The notes under the pieces: model-generated
Told to the model about the DNA's origin: nothing
What the model saw: only the letters and a program-made list of their open reading frames with translations
Database searches by the model: none
Position numbers and translations under genes: made by a program
In this document: positions 51,485-60,207 of the stretch, piece after piece
Layout: the number at the start of each line of letters is the position of its first letter
Numbering within the stretch: the stretch's first letter is position 1
Assembly (NCBI GenBank): GCA_025454915.1
Contig: JALONN010000003.1
Coordinates: 434,001 to 498,000 of the forward strand
From: Raineya sp.
Lineage (GTDB): Bacteria; Bacteroidota; Bacteroidia; Cytophagales; Thermonemataceae
DNA length: 64,000 nucleotides
Direction: 5' to 3'

Positions 51485-52789
51485 TTAAATTCTCTTAATT
51501 TCTGCACCAATGGCATTTAGCCTTCCGTCAATGTTTTGATAGCCTCTGTCTATCTGTTCGCTGTTTTCAATAACACTGATACCATCAGCTGAAAGAGCAG
51601 CTATTAGTAAGGCAACTCCTGCCCTGATGTCTGGCGAACTCATTTTAATTCCTCGCAATGGATATTTTCTATCCAACCCGATTACAGTAGCTCTGTGAGG
51701 GTCATTGAGGATAATTTGAGCTCCCATATCAATGAGCTTATCTACAAAAAACAGTCTGCTTTCAAACATCTTTTGGTGAACAAGCACCGTTCCTTGTGCC
51801 TGAATAGCAGTAACGAGTACAATACTTAACAAGTCAGGTGTAAAGCCAGGCCAAGGGGCATCATCTACTTTTAAAATAGAACCATCAATGAACGTATCTA
51901 TGCTGTAACGTTCTTGAGCAGGTATAAAAATATCATCTCCTTGAAACTCCATCTGAATACCCAGTTTCCCAAATACTCTTGGAATACAACCTAGCTCAGG
52001 AATTGCACAATTTTTAATACGAATTTCGGAGGCAGTCATGGCAGCAAGCCCTATAAAGCTACCTATTTCAATCATATCAGGAAGCAAAGTATGCTCTGTA
52101 CCATATAATGCTTCAACACCTTCTATTTGAAGCAGATTGGAGCCAATTCCTGAAATTTTAGCTCCCATTCTGTTGAGCATTTTACAAAGTTGCTGGATAT
52201 AAGGCTCACAAGCAGCATGATAAATTGTTGTTGTACCTTTTGCAAGAACAGCAGCCATCAGTATATTGGCTGTTCCTGTTACAGAAGCCTCATCCAACAG
52301 AATGTATTTACCCTGTAAATTGGTTGCGTCTATTTCGTAAAACTCGGTTTGGGCATTGTACTCAAACTTTGCTCCAAGCTCCTGAAAGCCTAAAAAGTGT
52401 GTATCCAGCCTTCTTCTACCTATTTTATCGCCCCCTGGTTTAGGTATTTTACTTGTTCCAAAACGAGCCAAAAGAGGACCTAAAACCATGATAGAGCCTC
52501 TTAAAGCAGATGCTTTCTGGATGTAGGCAGGTGTTTCAAGATAGTCCAGATTAATATTTCGAGCCTCAAAACGATAACTATGCGTATCTACTTTGTCAGC
52601 TTTTACACCTAAATCTTGAAGTATTTCAATGAGTTTATTGACATCCCTAATATTGGGAATATTATGAATCGTAATAGGTTCAGGAGTAAGTAAAACAGCA
52701 CAAAGTATTTGCAAAGCTTCGTTTTTTGCTCCTTGTGGTTGCAATTCGCCACGCAGACGATTGCCTCCCTTTACTTGAAATGAAGCCAT
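51485..52789 (-). CDS. murA: UDP-N-acetylglucosamine 1-carboxyvinyltransferase
   Basis: MurA starts peptidoglycan synthesis by adding enolpyruvate to UDP-GlcNAc. The 434-residue length is normal. Motifs: GGNRLRGELQPQGAKNEALQ (residues 8-27) with the KN of the active site, RGSIMVLGPLLARFG, the loop PKPGGDKIGRRRLDTHFLGF, and DIRAGVALLIAALSADG near the C-terminus. In MurA of E. coli and most bacteria the loop reads PGGC; here the catalytic and fosfomycin-binding Cys is Asp121 (codon GAT at 52429-52427). This substitution is found naturally in Mycobacterium, Chlamydia and Borrelia MurA, where it makes the enzyme fosfomycin-insensitive. It lies 66 nt downstream of queA. Confidence 0.96.
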   Translation of the reverse strand: MASFQVKGGNRLRGELQPQGAKNEALQILCAVLLTPEPITIHNIPNIRDVNKLIEILQDLGVKADKVDTHSYRFEARNINLDYLETPAYIQKASALRGSIMVLGPLLARFGTSKIPKPGGDKIGRRRLDTHFLGFQELGAKFEYNAQTEFYEIDATNLQGKYILLDEASVTGTANILMAAVLAKGTTTIYHAACEPYIQQLCKMLNRMGAKISGIGSNLLQIEGVEALYGTEHTLLPDMIEIGSFIGLAAMTASEIRIKNCAIPELGCIPRVFGKLGIQMEFQGDDIFIPAQERYSIDTFIDGSILKVDDAPWPGFTPDLLSIVLVTAIQAQGTVLVHQKMFESRLFFVDKLIDMGAQIILNDPHRATVIGLDRKYPLRGIKMSSPDIRAGVALLIAALSADGISVIENSEQIDRGYQNIDGRLNAIGAEIKRI

Positions 52790-52828
52790 TGAGTAAAAAT
52801 AAATTAAAAGTTATGAATGATAATTGTA

Positions 52829-52847
52829 CAATGTTCATTGAACATTG
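52829..52847. other. Short hairpin between queA and murA
   Basis: CAATGTTCA (52829-52837) with TGAACATTG (52839-52847): a 9-bp stem, no T-run on either side. Possibly a transcript-processing or attenuation signal between queA and murA. Confidence 0.35.
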
Positions 52848-52855
52848 CTCAATGT

Positions 52856-53908
52856 TTAAATAATTAGCATTGCATCTCCGTATGTATGGAAACGATATTC
52901 TTCTTGGATTGCCATTTCATAAGCCTTCATAATCAGCTCATAACCACCAAATGCACAAGCAGCCATGAGTAATGTACTTTCGGGCAGGTGGAAATTTGTG
53001 ATGTAGGCGTTAGCTATTTTAAAGTCGTAAGGTGTGAAAATGAACTTATCAGTCCAAGCATCTACAGGTTTTACTCTGCCATTTGCCGAAACAGACGATT
53101 CTAAAGAACGAATTACGCTTGAACCCACAGCACACACTCTTTTTTTGCTGTCTAAGGCATCATTGATTCTGTCTGCTGTTTTATCTGAGATTTTAAATTG
53201 CTCAGAATCTGTCTTATGTTTAGTTAAATCTTCTACATCTACAGATTTAAAAGTTCCTAAACTTACATGTAAGGTTAAAGGTTCTATATCTACACCTTTG
53301 ATAGCCAGTCTTTTAACAAGTTGTTTGGTAAAATGTAAACAAGCCATTGGGGCTGCTACAGCTCCTGTTTCTTTAGCAAAAATACTCTGAAAACGATCTT
53401 CGTCTTCTTTTTCTGTTTTTCTGCGTTTGGTAATAATTTTAGGTAGTGGTGTTTCACCTAAACCATACACAGTTTTATAGAATTCTTCTTCCTCTCCATC
53501 CCATAAAAAACGAATGGTTCTACCTCTATTGGTAGTGTTGTCTATTACCTCTGCAACAAGCTCACCATCACCAAAATACAATTTATTACCAACTCTTATT
53601 TTACGGGCAGGGTCAACGAGTACATCCCAAAGATGGGCTGGTTTATTGAGTTCTCTGAGCAAAAACACTTCAATATCAGCTCCTGTTTTTTCTTTATTTC
53701 CATAAAGTCTAGCTGGAAACACCTTTGTATCATTGACCACCATTACATCACCATCATCAAAATAATCCAACACATCTTTAAACAATTTGTGTTCGATAGT
53801 TTGGGTAGCTCTATTGACAACCATTAATTTTGCTTCATCTCGATTTGGATTAGGATATAAAGCTATTAAGTTAGTGGGTAAATCAAAGGCGTAATCAGAT
53901 AACTTCAT
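52856..53908 (-). CDS. queA: tRNA preQ1(34) S-adenosylmethionine ribosyltransferase-isomerase
   Basis: QueA transfers and isomerises the ribosyl moiety of SAM to preQ1-modified tRNA, giving epoxyqueuosine at position 34. 350 residues from the chosen start ([20 protein letters not shown]). Hallmarks: [49 protein letters not shown], the [20 protein letters not shown] segment, VSLGTFKSV and [19 protein letters not shown]. The ATG at 53908 is chosen because the upstream TTG at 53947 lies within the promoter and a second ATG (53914) is 6 nt away. Confidence 0.95.
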   Translation of the reverse strand: MKLSDYAFDLPTNLIALYPNPNRDEAKLMVVNRATQTIEHKLFKDVLDYFDDGDVMVVNDTKVFPARLYGNKEKTGADIEVFLLRELNKPAHLWDVLVDPARKIRVGNKLYFGDGELVAEVIDNTTNRGRTIRFLWDGEEEEFYKTVYGLGETPLPKIITKRRKTEKEDEDRFQSIFAKETGAVAAPMACLHFTKQLVKRLAIKGVDIEPLTLHVSLGTFKSVDVEDLTKHKTDSEQFKISDKTADRINDALDSKKRVCAVGSSVIRSLESSVSANGRVKPVDAWTDKFIFTPYDFKIANAYITNFHLPESTLLMAACAFGGYELIMKAYEMAIQEEYRFHTYGDAMLII

Positions 53909-53944
53909 CGACATACTTACGTTAGTTTTTAATTGAAAATGAAA

Positions 53945-53976
53945 CAAATATACATTCTTGATTAGGGGCTTGTCAA
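53945..53976 (-). promoter_or_regulatory. Promoter of queA
   Basis: Minus strand: TTGACA with TTG at 53976-53974, a 21-nt spacer, TATATTTG at 53952-53945. About 37 nt lie between the box and the start codon. Confidence 0.65.
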
Positions 53977-54071
53977 GTATGCTACTAATTATTTTTCAAA
54001 TTGTGCAATTTTTGTATATTTAAACCCCATTTAACAGACAATTAAACTATAAATAGAACCTCTATTTTTTT

Positions 54072-55196
54072 ATGACAAACTTATTTCAAGAATTTGCAAC
54101 ACAAACAAGCCAAGAGTGGAACGAACAAATCGTTAAAGACCTTAAAGGCAAGGCTTTAGAAGATATTTTATCTAAAAACTATGAGCAAATTCCTATCAAG
54201 GCATTTTATGCAAAAGAAGATATAAATGAGCAGTTTTCTCACGAAGTAAGTCAGATTCTGTATCATAAAAGTACTCAATCCAAAACAGCTTCTTTAGAAG
54301 TTGTAATAGACCACATTACCTATACCCTTCAATATGAAAAAAACTTAGAAGGAGCTGATTTTGAAGCCTTTTTAGATAGAATTATAGATATAGATAAATT
54401 TTTCATCAATATAGATGTATTTCATAATGCAGGGGCGACTGCTGTTCAGGAATTAGCCTATAGTTTAGCTATTGCCAGCACTTACCTCGATAAACTTTCT
54501 GACAAAGGGGTTGATTTAGAACGCCAAGCTTCTAAAATTAGTTTTACAATGGCTGTAGGTAGCAATTATTTTATGGAAATTGCCAAATTGAGAGTTTTAC
54601 CTTGGCTTTTTCAGAAAATGGTTTCTCAGTATCTAGGTAAAAACACTCCTGTTTACTCTACTTTAAGAGCTAAAACTGCAACAATTAATAAATCTCAAAA
54701 AGATTCATACAATAACCTGATTCGCACCACTTTAGAGGCTATGTCAGCGACTATCGCCAAAGCTGATGAAGTACTTGTATTACCTTTTGATGAGCCTTTT
54801 GGAGTATATGATGAGTTTTCTGAGCGTATGGCAACAAATATTTCTCGCATCTTAGAGCACGAAAGTAAATTAAATTTCGTTGTAGATATATCTTCTGGTG
54901 CGTATTTTGTGGAGTATTTAACTGAACAACTTGCTCAAAGAGCATGGTCTCTTTTCCAAGAAATAGAACAAGCAGGAGGCTTTTTAGTTTATCATGAAAA
55001 AGGTATGCTCAAAGAAGCTATTACAAATGTAGCAAAAGAAAAAATCAAGGATTTTCAGGCTAAAAAAATAGTACAAATTGGTGTAAATAAATATCCTAAC
55101 TCTAAAGAAGAAATCCAAGTAATACCTAAAAATGAAAGCTTTTTTACTGGAAAAAGCATCAAGACATTTCGTTTAGAAGAATTTTTAGAGGCATAG
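54072..55196 (+). CDS. Methylmalonyl-CoA mutase small subunit-like protein
   Basis: A 374-residue protein matching the small (beta, non-catalytic) subunit of B12-dependent methylmalonyl-CoA mutase. Segments include LFQEFATQTSQEWNEQIVKD at the start, KISFTMAVGSNYFMEIAKLR, LPWLFQKMVSQYLGKNTPVY, IRTTLEAMSATIAKADEVLV (the TIM-barrel helix usual in these subunits) and PFDEPFGVYDEFSERMATNI. It is shorter than the usual 450-620 residues, lacking the C-terminal B12-like domain. The mutB large subunit that such a subunit needs is not in this window, so it is an orphan here; mutB may lie elsewhere. Confidence 0.78.
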   Translation: MTNLFQEFATQTSQEWNEQIVKDLKGKALEDILSKNYEQIPIKAFYAKEDINEQFSHEVSQILYHKSTQSKTASLEVVIDHITYTLQYEKNLEGADFEAFLDRIIDIDKFFINIDVFHNAGATAVQELAYSLAIASTYLDKLSDKGVDLERQASKISFTMAVGSNYFMEIAKLRVLPWLFQKMVSQYLGKNTPVYSTLRAKTATINKSQKDSYNNLIRTTLEAMSATIAKADEVLVLPFDEPFGVYDEFSERMATNISRILEHESKLNFVVDISSGAYFVEYLTEQLAQRAWSLFQEIEQAGGFLVYHEKGMLKEAITNVAKEKIKDFQAKKIVQIGVNKYPNSKEEIQVIPKNESFFTGKSIKTFRLEEFLEA

Positions 55197-55240
55197 GAGA
55201 ATATCCTTCATCTAGGTTTTAATATTGAAATATATCATCT

Positions 55241-56695
55241 ATGAAAAAAGTAATTCAGAATATTTTGGTCAGTGCTTTGGCTGGATTTGGAGGTGCTTTC
55301 GCATTTTATAGCCTTGCTCCTCAATTAAATCCACCACAAACAGAAAATTTTACAAATCAGACAGCCTATACACACCAACCTATCAGAAAAGTCGGTGGTG
55401 AAGATGACATTCTCAGTATTCCACAAGGTCCTCCCGACTTTGTACAGGCTTCCTCAATTTCTACCCAAAGTGTTGTGTATATCAAGAATATCTCTCGTAG
55501 ACAAACTGTAGATATGTTTGATTTGTATTTTGGAGGTGGTGGTTATGGCGATAATCGAATTGTAGCATCAGGTTCGGGAGTTATTTTTACAGCAGATGGC
55601 TACATTATTACAAACAATCACGTAATTGAAGGAGCAGAAAGCATCGAAGTACTTCATAACAAAAAAACATACAAAGCTAAAATCATAGGCAGAGACCCTT
55701 CTACTGATTTGGCATTGCTTAAAATAGATGCCAAGGGCTTGCCTAATATTCGTTTGGCTCGTTCAAAAGATGTACAAATTGGTGAGTGGGTACTTGCCGT
55801 AGGAAATCCTTTTAACCTGACCTCTACGGTTACGGCAGGGATTGTAAGTGCAAAAGGGCGTAGCTTACAACTTTTAAGTCGTAGTGCTCGTTTCCCTATA
55901 GAATCGTTTATACAAACAGATGCAGCCATCAACCCTGGGAATAGTGGTGGAGCACTCGTAAACCTGAAAGGCGAACTTATTGGTATCAATACGGCTATTT
56001 TGTCGCAAACGGGTTCTTATACTGGTTATGGTTTTGCAGTACCTGTGGATATTGTGTCGAAAGTTGTAAACGATTTGATTCAGCATGGTGAAGTACAAAA
56101 AGCATTTGTAGGGCTGGATGTGATGGATTTAGACTCTGAAGTAGCCAAAGAGTTTGGCATCAAAGATTTGGAAGGCGTTGTAATTCAGAAAGTTATGCAA
56201 GAAGGTGCTGCTTTTGGAGCTGGTCTGAAACGTGGAGATGTTATCATTAAAATTAATCAGGAAACCATTAACTCAAAAGCCGATTTTGATGAGAATTTGA
56301 GTTATTATAAGCCTGGTGATGAAATTACGGTTACTTACAAACGAGCAGGTAAAGTAGAACAGAAAAAGATAAAACTAACCAACAAACAAGGCACAACTGA
56401 TGCCAGCAAGAAAGAAACTCTTTCTGCTGACGATTTAGGAGTAGATTTGGAAGTTGTACCCAAAGTAGAAAAAGAGAAAATCGGTTTAAAGAATGGTGTA
56501 AGAATTTTGAATCTTCGAAACGGTTTTTTCAGAAATAATGGATTTGAAGAAGGTTTTATTATTTTGAAAATCAATGGTGTAGAGGTTACAACAGCCGAAC
56601 AAGCACTAGAACTCATTACAAAATCAAGCAGAAAAATTACCATTGAAGGACTAGACCGATACGGACAATTTGCTTATTACTCATTTTCTCGATAA
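55241..56695 (+). CDS. degP: DegP/HtrA-type serine endoprotease
   Basis: A 484-residue periplasmic quality-control protease. N-terminal hydrophobic signal (VSALAGFGGAFAFYSLA), trypsin-like domain with His127 (TNNHVIEGA), Asp156 (DPSTDLALLKI) and Ser235 (NPGNSGGALV), then two PDZ domains: the first with LGLDVMDLDSEVAKE-like FVGLDVMDLDSEVAKEFGIK and GVVIQKVMQEGAAFGAGLKR, the second with KNGVRILNLRNGFFRNNGFE. Length and layout match Do-type proteases that remove misfolded exported proteins. Monocistronic, with a strong terminator. Confidence 0.95.
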   Translation: MKKVIQNILVSALAGFGGAFAFYSLAPQLNPPQTENFTNQTAYTHQPIRKVGGEDDILSIPQGPPDFVQASSISTQSVVYIKNISRRQTVDMFDLYFGGGGYGDNRIVASGSGVIFTADGYIITNNHVIEGAESIEVLHNKKTYKAKIIGRDPSTDLALLKIDAKGLPNIRLARSKDVQIGEWVLAVGNPFNLTSTVTAGIVSAKGRSLQLLSRSARFPIESFIQTDAAINPGNSGGALVNLKGELIGINTAILSQTGSYTGYGFAVPVDIVSKVVNDLIQHGEVQKAFVGLDVMDLDSEVAKEFGIKDLEGVVIQKVMQEGAAFGAGLKRGDVIIKINQETINSKADFDENLSYYKPGDEITVTYKRAGKVEQKKIKLTNKQGTTDASKKETLSADDLGVDLEVVPKVEKEKIGLKNGVRILNLRNGFFRNNGFEEGFIILKINGVEVTTAEQALELITKSSRKITIEGLDRYGQFAYYSFSR

Positions 56696-56700
56696 ATCTT

Positions 56701-56726
56701 AACAGCCCTCAATTCAGGGCTGTTTT
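56701..56726 (+). terminator. Intrinsic terminator of degP
   Basis: AACAGCCCT (56701-56709), loop CAATTC, AGGGCTGTT (56716-56724), then more T. Nine bp, GC-rich; it ends 15 nt before the next gene's start. Confidence 0.88.
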
Positions 56727-56740
56727 TATGTTTTTTATTT

Positions 56741-57484
56741 ATGAAGATATTTTTGAAAAGTATTTTATTTTTGTGTTTGATTCTTATTTGGGCTTGTAAT
56801 AAAGAAAAGCCTTCTACCCAAAAAATTGAAACGATAGATTCCACTTCTAAGAAAAACATTCCACCTCCAAAAGAAACTCCTATTCCCTCTGATTCTGCTA
56901 AAATAAAAAAAGAACAAGATAGTTCCGTTTCCTTAAATTATGAAGAAAAAAGACCACAAGGAAGCCTTAGTTTTGATGCTCTGATGAAAAAATTCAAATA
57001 TAAAAATATTAAAACATTCGACTTTTCTAAAAATTGGTGGGGCGATTTTGATAACTATTATCGTTTGAGTTTTGATGAAATGAAAAAATTGGGTTTATGT
57101 GGTAAAGAAAGCTTCATTCGTTGTTTTGAAAAAGATGATTACTACCCAAGAGTTCATCCTTATTCAATTCATCATTTTGATAACCAAGTTATTGTATGTA
57201 CTTTTTTGTTATTAGCAGATAGTAGTGAAAGGTTATATGTGGTTAGTTATCAAAATAAAAAAAGAATATCCATTGGAAAAGAAAATATAGCTCTTTCTTT
57301 TGGAGATATAGGAGTTATTGCTCACTGGGAATCAAAACTAGAAAATCAGGTATTTACAACATATTATGAAGAATGGTTTGTTAAAAATTTAAGACTAAAA
57401 GGTAAAATGATAACTACTATTGATTCGAATGGAGTTATCAAACAAGATAGAAAAGATGATTTCAACAAAGGTTATGTCCGATAA
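56741..57484 (+). CDS. Lipoprotein of unknown function
   Basis: A 247-residue lipoprotein: lipobox LIWAC (Cys19). A Lys/Ser/Pro-rich linker follows (STSKKNIPPPKETPIPSDSA), then a mixed domain with SLSFDALMKKFKYKNIKTFD-like GSLSFDALMKKFKYKNIKTF, YRLSFDEMKKLGLCGKESFI and HHFDNQVIVCTFLLLADSSE. No family recognised. Located after the degP terminator and before the K+ channel gene. Confidence 0.65.
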   Translation: MKIFLKSILFLCLILIWACNKEKPSTQKIETIDSTSKKNIPPPKETPIPSDSAKIKKEQDSSVSLNYEEKRPQGSLSFDALMKKFKYKNIKTFDFSKNWWGDFDNYYRLSFDEMKKLGLCGKESFIRCFEKDDYYPRVHPYSIHHFDNQVIVCTFLLLADSSERLYVVSYQNKKRISIGKENIALSFGDIGVIAHWESKLENQVFTTYYEEWFVKNLRLKGKMITTIDSNGVIKQDRKDDFNKGYVR

Positions 57485-57572
57485 TAAAGGAAATCTTATG
57501 TCTTATTTCTCGTTTTTTTTATCTATCACAAATTTCTATTATCTTGCCTAAAGATTTTAAGCTGAAACCATA

Positions 57573-58598
57573 ATGGTTAAAACTTTACATCAGAAGCTAC
57601 TTAGACTTTACTGGGCATTATTTCTTCTTTTACTGAGTTTTATTATAGGTACAATTAGTTTTATGGCTATTGAGGGCTATGGGCTACTTGATGCCTTGTA
57701 TATGTGTATTATTACGGCTGCAACCATTGGTTATCAGGAGATAAAGCCTTTGTCAGACGCAGGAAAAATATTTAATATTTTTTATATTTTAGCAAATTTG
57801 GCTTTATTTGCCTACGTAATTTCAACCCTGACAAGTTATTTGTTTGAGGGTGAACTCAAAAATATTTTCAGAAAATACAAGATTCAAAAAATTATTCAGA
57901 AGATGGAAGACCATATCATTGTTTGTGGCTACGGAAGAAATGGCTTTAATGTCTGCCAAGAACTAAACAGGTTGGACGTTCCCTATGTGCTGATTGAGAA
58001 AAATGAACATCACGCAGAGCATTTTATTCCTTCTAATAATCATCAAATTCTGATTGGTGATGCCACACTCGATGAAACACTCAAAGAAGCCAATATCGAC
58101 AAAGCAAAAGCTCTCATTATTGCTCTTCCTAACGACGCCAACAATGTATTTATAACCCTTACAGCCAGAGAGTTAAACCCAAAAGTTTTTATTATTACAA
58201 GAGCCTCCGAACAAAACTCTGAAAAGAAAATGTATAGAGCTGGTGCCAATAAAGTTGTGATGCCAGAAGCTCTAGGTGGTATCCACATGGCTCAAATTGT
58301 TGTAAAACCTGAAATCATCGAGTTTTTAGATTTAATTAGTGGTTTGGATAGGATGAAGCTCAAATTGGAAGAAATTATGTTTAGCGAACTTCTAACCCAT
58401 TCTGCTACTCTTTCTATCAAAGATTTGAATTTAAAGCAAGAAAACGAAGCTTCAATTATTGCTCTCAAAGATAAGGAAAAAGGGTTTATTTTAAATCCCA
58501 GTGAGGGCTACCTTCTTTCTGATGATACAATCCTGATTATTTTAGGAACAGAAGATGCCATTAAAAGATTTAAACAACGCCATGCAAGAAGACGATGA
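57573..58598 (+). CDS. Potassium channel protein with RCK (TrkA-N/TrkA-C) domains
   Basis: A 341-residue two-helix channel with a cytoplasmic gating ring. Outer helix LYWALFLLLLSFIIGTI, selectivity filter TIGYQE (residues 51-56, canonical TVGYGD), inner helix IFYILANLALFAYVISTLT, then an NAD-binding RCK domain (IIVCGYGRNGFNVCQELNRL, about residues 113-132; DATLDETLKEANI) and a TrkA-C domain (ALKDKEKGFILNPSEGYLL). Similar GYQE filters appear in some bacterial Kch proteins. The stop codon overlaps the next gene's start by 4 nt (ATGA), so they are translated together. Confidence 0.85.
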   Translation: MVKTLHQKLLRLYWALFLLLLSFIIGTISFMAIEGYGLLDALYMCIITAATIGYQEIKPLSDAGKIFNIFYILANLALFAYVISTLTSYLFEGELKNIFRKYKIQKIIQKMEDHIIVCGYGRNGFNVCQELNRLDVPYVLIEKNEHHAEHFIPSNNHQILIGDATLDETLKEANIDKAKALIIALPNDANNVFITLTARELNPKVFIITRASEQNSEKKMYRAGANKVVMPEALGGIHMAQIVVKPEIIEFLDLISGLDRMKLKLEEIMFSELLTHSATLSIKDLNLKQENEASIIALKDKEKGFILNPSEGYLLSDDTILIILGTEDAIKRFKQRHARRR

Positions 58599-59299
58599 AA
58601 ATAGCTCAAATCACCGATTTACACCTGACACCCCATAAAGAACTGGCAAATGATATTGATGTTTGGGCAAACTTTGAAAAGGTTCTCACTCACATTCAAT
58701 TACAACTCCCCGATTTATTAGTGGTTTCTGGAGATATTTGCTATGATATAGGCGATGAAAGTACCTACAAAGAGGTAAAACAGAGACTAGACCAGTTGCA
58801 AATTCCTTATTATGTGGTTTCTGGAAATCATGATGATTCAGTAGCGTTGGGGAAAGTATTTGGTTATACTACTAAAAATGATAAAATAGAACCTTATAAG
58901 ATTAATTTTGATGGCATCCATATACATTTCTGGGATTCTTGGGATGGTATTGTAGAACCCTCTTGGATAGATAATTTAGGGGCAACCTCTCTTGTTTTTG
59001 TCCACCATCCACTTATTTTAGGAGATTGTCAGTTTATGGATACTAAATATGCTCTCCAAAATATGGATGAAGTAACTCAAAAATTAGAAAAAACAGCTTT
59101 TTCTCATTACTTTTTTCATGGACATTATCATTTAGATAAGTCTATTCACACCTCTAAACATCATTTTTTTATCACTCCCTCTACTTTTTTTCAATTGGAT
59201 GATACTGCTTCTGATTTTAAAATAGCCTCAACCCAAATTGGTTATCGTTGGATTGAAATGCAAAAGCATCATCTTCTTACAAAAGTTATTTATCTATAA
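58595..59299 (+). CDS. Metallophosphoesterase (CpdA-like)
   Basis: A 234-residue calcineurin-like phosphoesterase. Metal-binding motifs in order: ITDLHLTPHKE (D-x-H), LLVVSGDICYDIGD (G-D), YYVVSGNHDDSVAL (GNHD), VFVHHPL and FHGHYHLD (GHxH). Size and organisation match cyclic-nucleotide phosphodiesterase CpdA and other small phosphodiesterases; the substrate cannot be fixed. Its start overlaps the K+ channel stop by 4 nt. The LRR gene follows 5 nt later. Confidence 0.88.
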   Translation: MKIAQITDLHLTPHKELANDIDVWANFEKVLTHIQLQLPDLLVVSGDICYDIGDESTYKEVKQRLDQLQIPYYVVSGNHDDSVALGKVFGYTTKNDKIEPYKINFDGIHIHFWDSWDGIVEPSWIDNLGATSLVFVHHPLILGDCQFMDTKYALQNMDEVTQKLEKTAFSHYFFHGHYHLDKSIHTSKHHFFITPSTFFQLDDTASDFKIASTQIGYRWIEMQKHHLLTKVIYL

Positions 59300-59304
59300 A
59301 AATA

Positions 59305-60144
59305 ATGCGTTCTGAGTTTATCCATTTGCTTGAATTATTTGAAAGTAGAAATACAGAGAATATTGCATTGGCTATACAACTTGCCCCTCATTTTAGTGCT
59401 GATTTTCAAAAACATTTTGATTGCTCAGTGGAAGAATATTTAGACTTGTTTTCATTTCTCAATGAGTATAGTATTTTTTCAAGAAAAATCAGCAATCTTT
59501 TAGAAATCAAGATGTTTCATTTTATGATAGGAGAAGGCTATGTAGATTTTTCAAGATTACCCAAAGGATTACATGCCCTAAAAAATATTAGTTTATTTAG
59601 TTTGTATAGTTCTACATTAGATTTTATTCCAGATGAAGTTTTCTCTTTGATCAATATAGATGAGTTGTTTTTACGCATGTATCAGCTACAAACACTCTCT
59701 CCAGCCATAGCGAAACTCAAAAATTTAAAAGAATTTACTCTACATGATACTCTCATTAGTATTTTACCTGAAGAAATAGGTTTATTAGAGAATTTGGAAT
59801 GGTTGAATATGTGGCGAAATCCTATTAAAACTCTTCCTTCTAGTATTGAAAAATTAGAACGTTTGGAAGATTTATTTCTAGATGAAAATGAAATAGAGTA
59901 TTTACCTCCAGAAATAGGGAATTTAAAGAATCTTAGATATTTGAGTCTTGAAAATAATAGCCTCTCAGCCTTACCTCAGGAAATTAAAAAATTGCCTCTC
60001 AAAAAACTTGTACTAAGCAAGAACCCTCTACAGCAGCAAATTATTGATGACTTAGTTCAAAACTCTGACATAGAAACGATTATATTCAATGATTATGTTT
60101 TTAACAGATACGAACAAAATGAGAATGAAGTTTGGAGTTGGTAA
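59305..60144 (+). CDS. Leucine-rich repeat protein
   Basis: A 279-residue cytosolic LRR protein. An N-terminal cap (about residues 1-85) is followed by about seven repeats of the bacterial 23-residue type: LPKGLHALKNISLFSLYSST, LSPAIAKLKNLKEFTLHDTL, LPEEIGLLENLEWLNMWRNP, LPSSIEKLERLEDLFLDENE, LPPEIGNLKNLRYLSLENNS and LPQEIKKLPLKKLVLSKNPL. LRRs mediate protein binding; partner unknown. No signal peptide. It ends the three-gene unit K+ channel, phosphoesterase, LRR. Confidence 0.87.
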   Translation: MRSEFIHLLELFESRNTENIALAIQLAPHFSADFQKHFDCSVEEYLDLFSFLNEYSIFSRKISNLLEIKMFHFMIGEGYVDFSRLPKGLHALKNISLFSLYSSTLDFIPDEVFSLINIDELFLRMYQLQTLSPAIAKLKNLKEFTLHDTLISILPEEIGLLENLEWLNMWRNPIKTLPSSIEKLERLEDLFLDENEIEYLPPEIGNLKNLRYLSLENNSLSALPQEIKKLPLKKLVLSKNPLQQQIIDDLVQNSDIETIIFNDYVFNRYEQNENEVWSW

Positions 60145-60153
60145 TAAAACAAA

Positions 60154-60177
60154 AAAACTACCTGAGCTGGTAGTTTT
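60154..60177 (+). terminator. Intrinsic terminator of the LRR gene
   Basis: AAAACTACC (60154-60162), loop TGAGCT, GGTAGTTTT (60169-60177). It ends the plus-strand unit; the gene on the other strand stops at 60208. Confidence 0.7.
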
Positions 60178-60207
60178 CAATAAAATAATCTCTAAAAAAA
60201 ACTGAAA

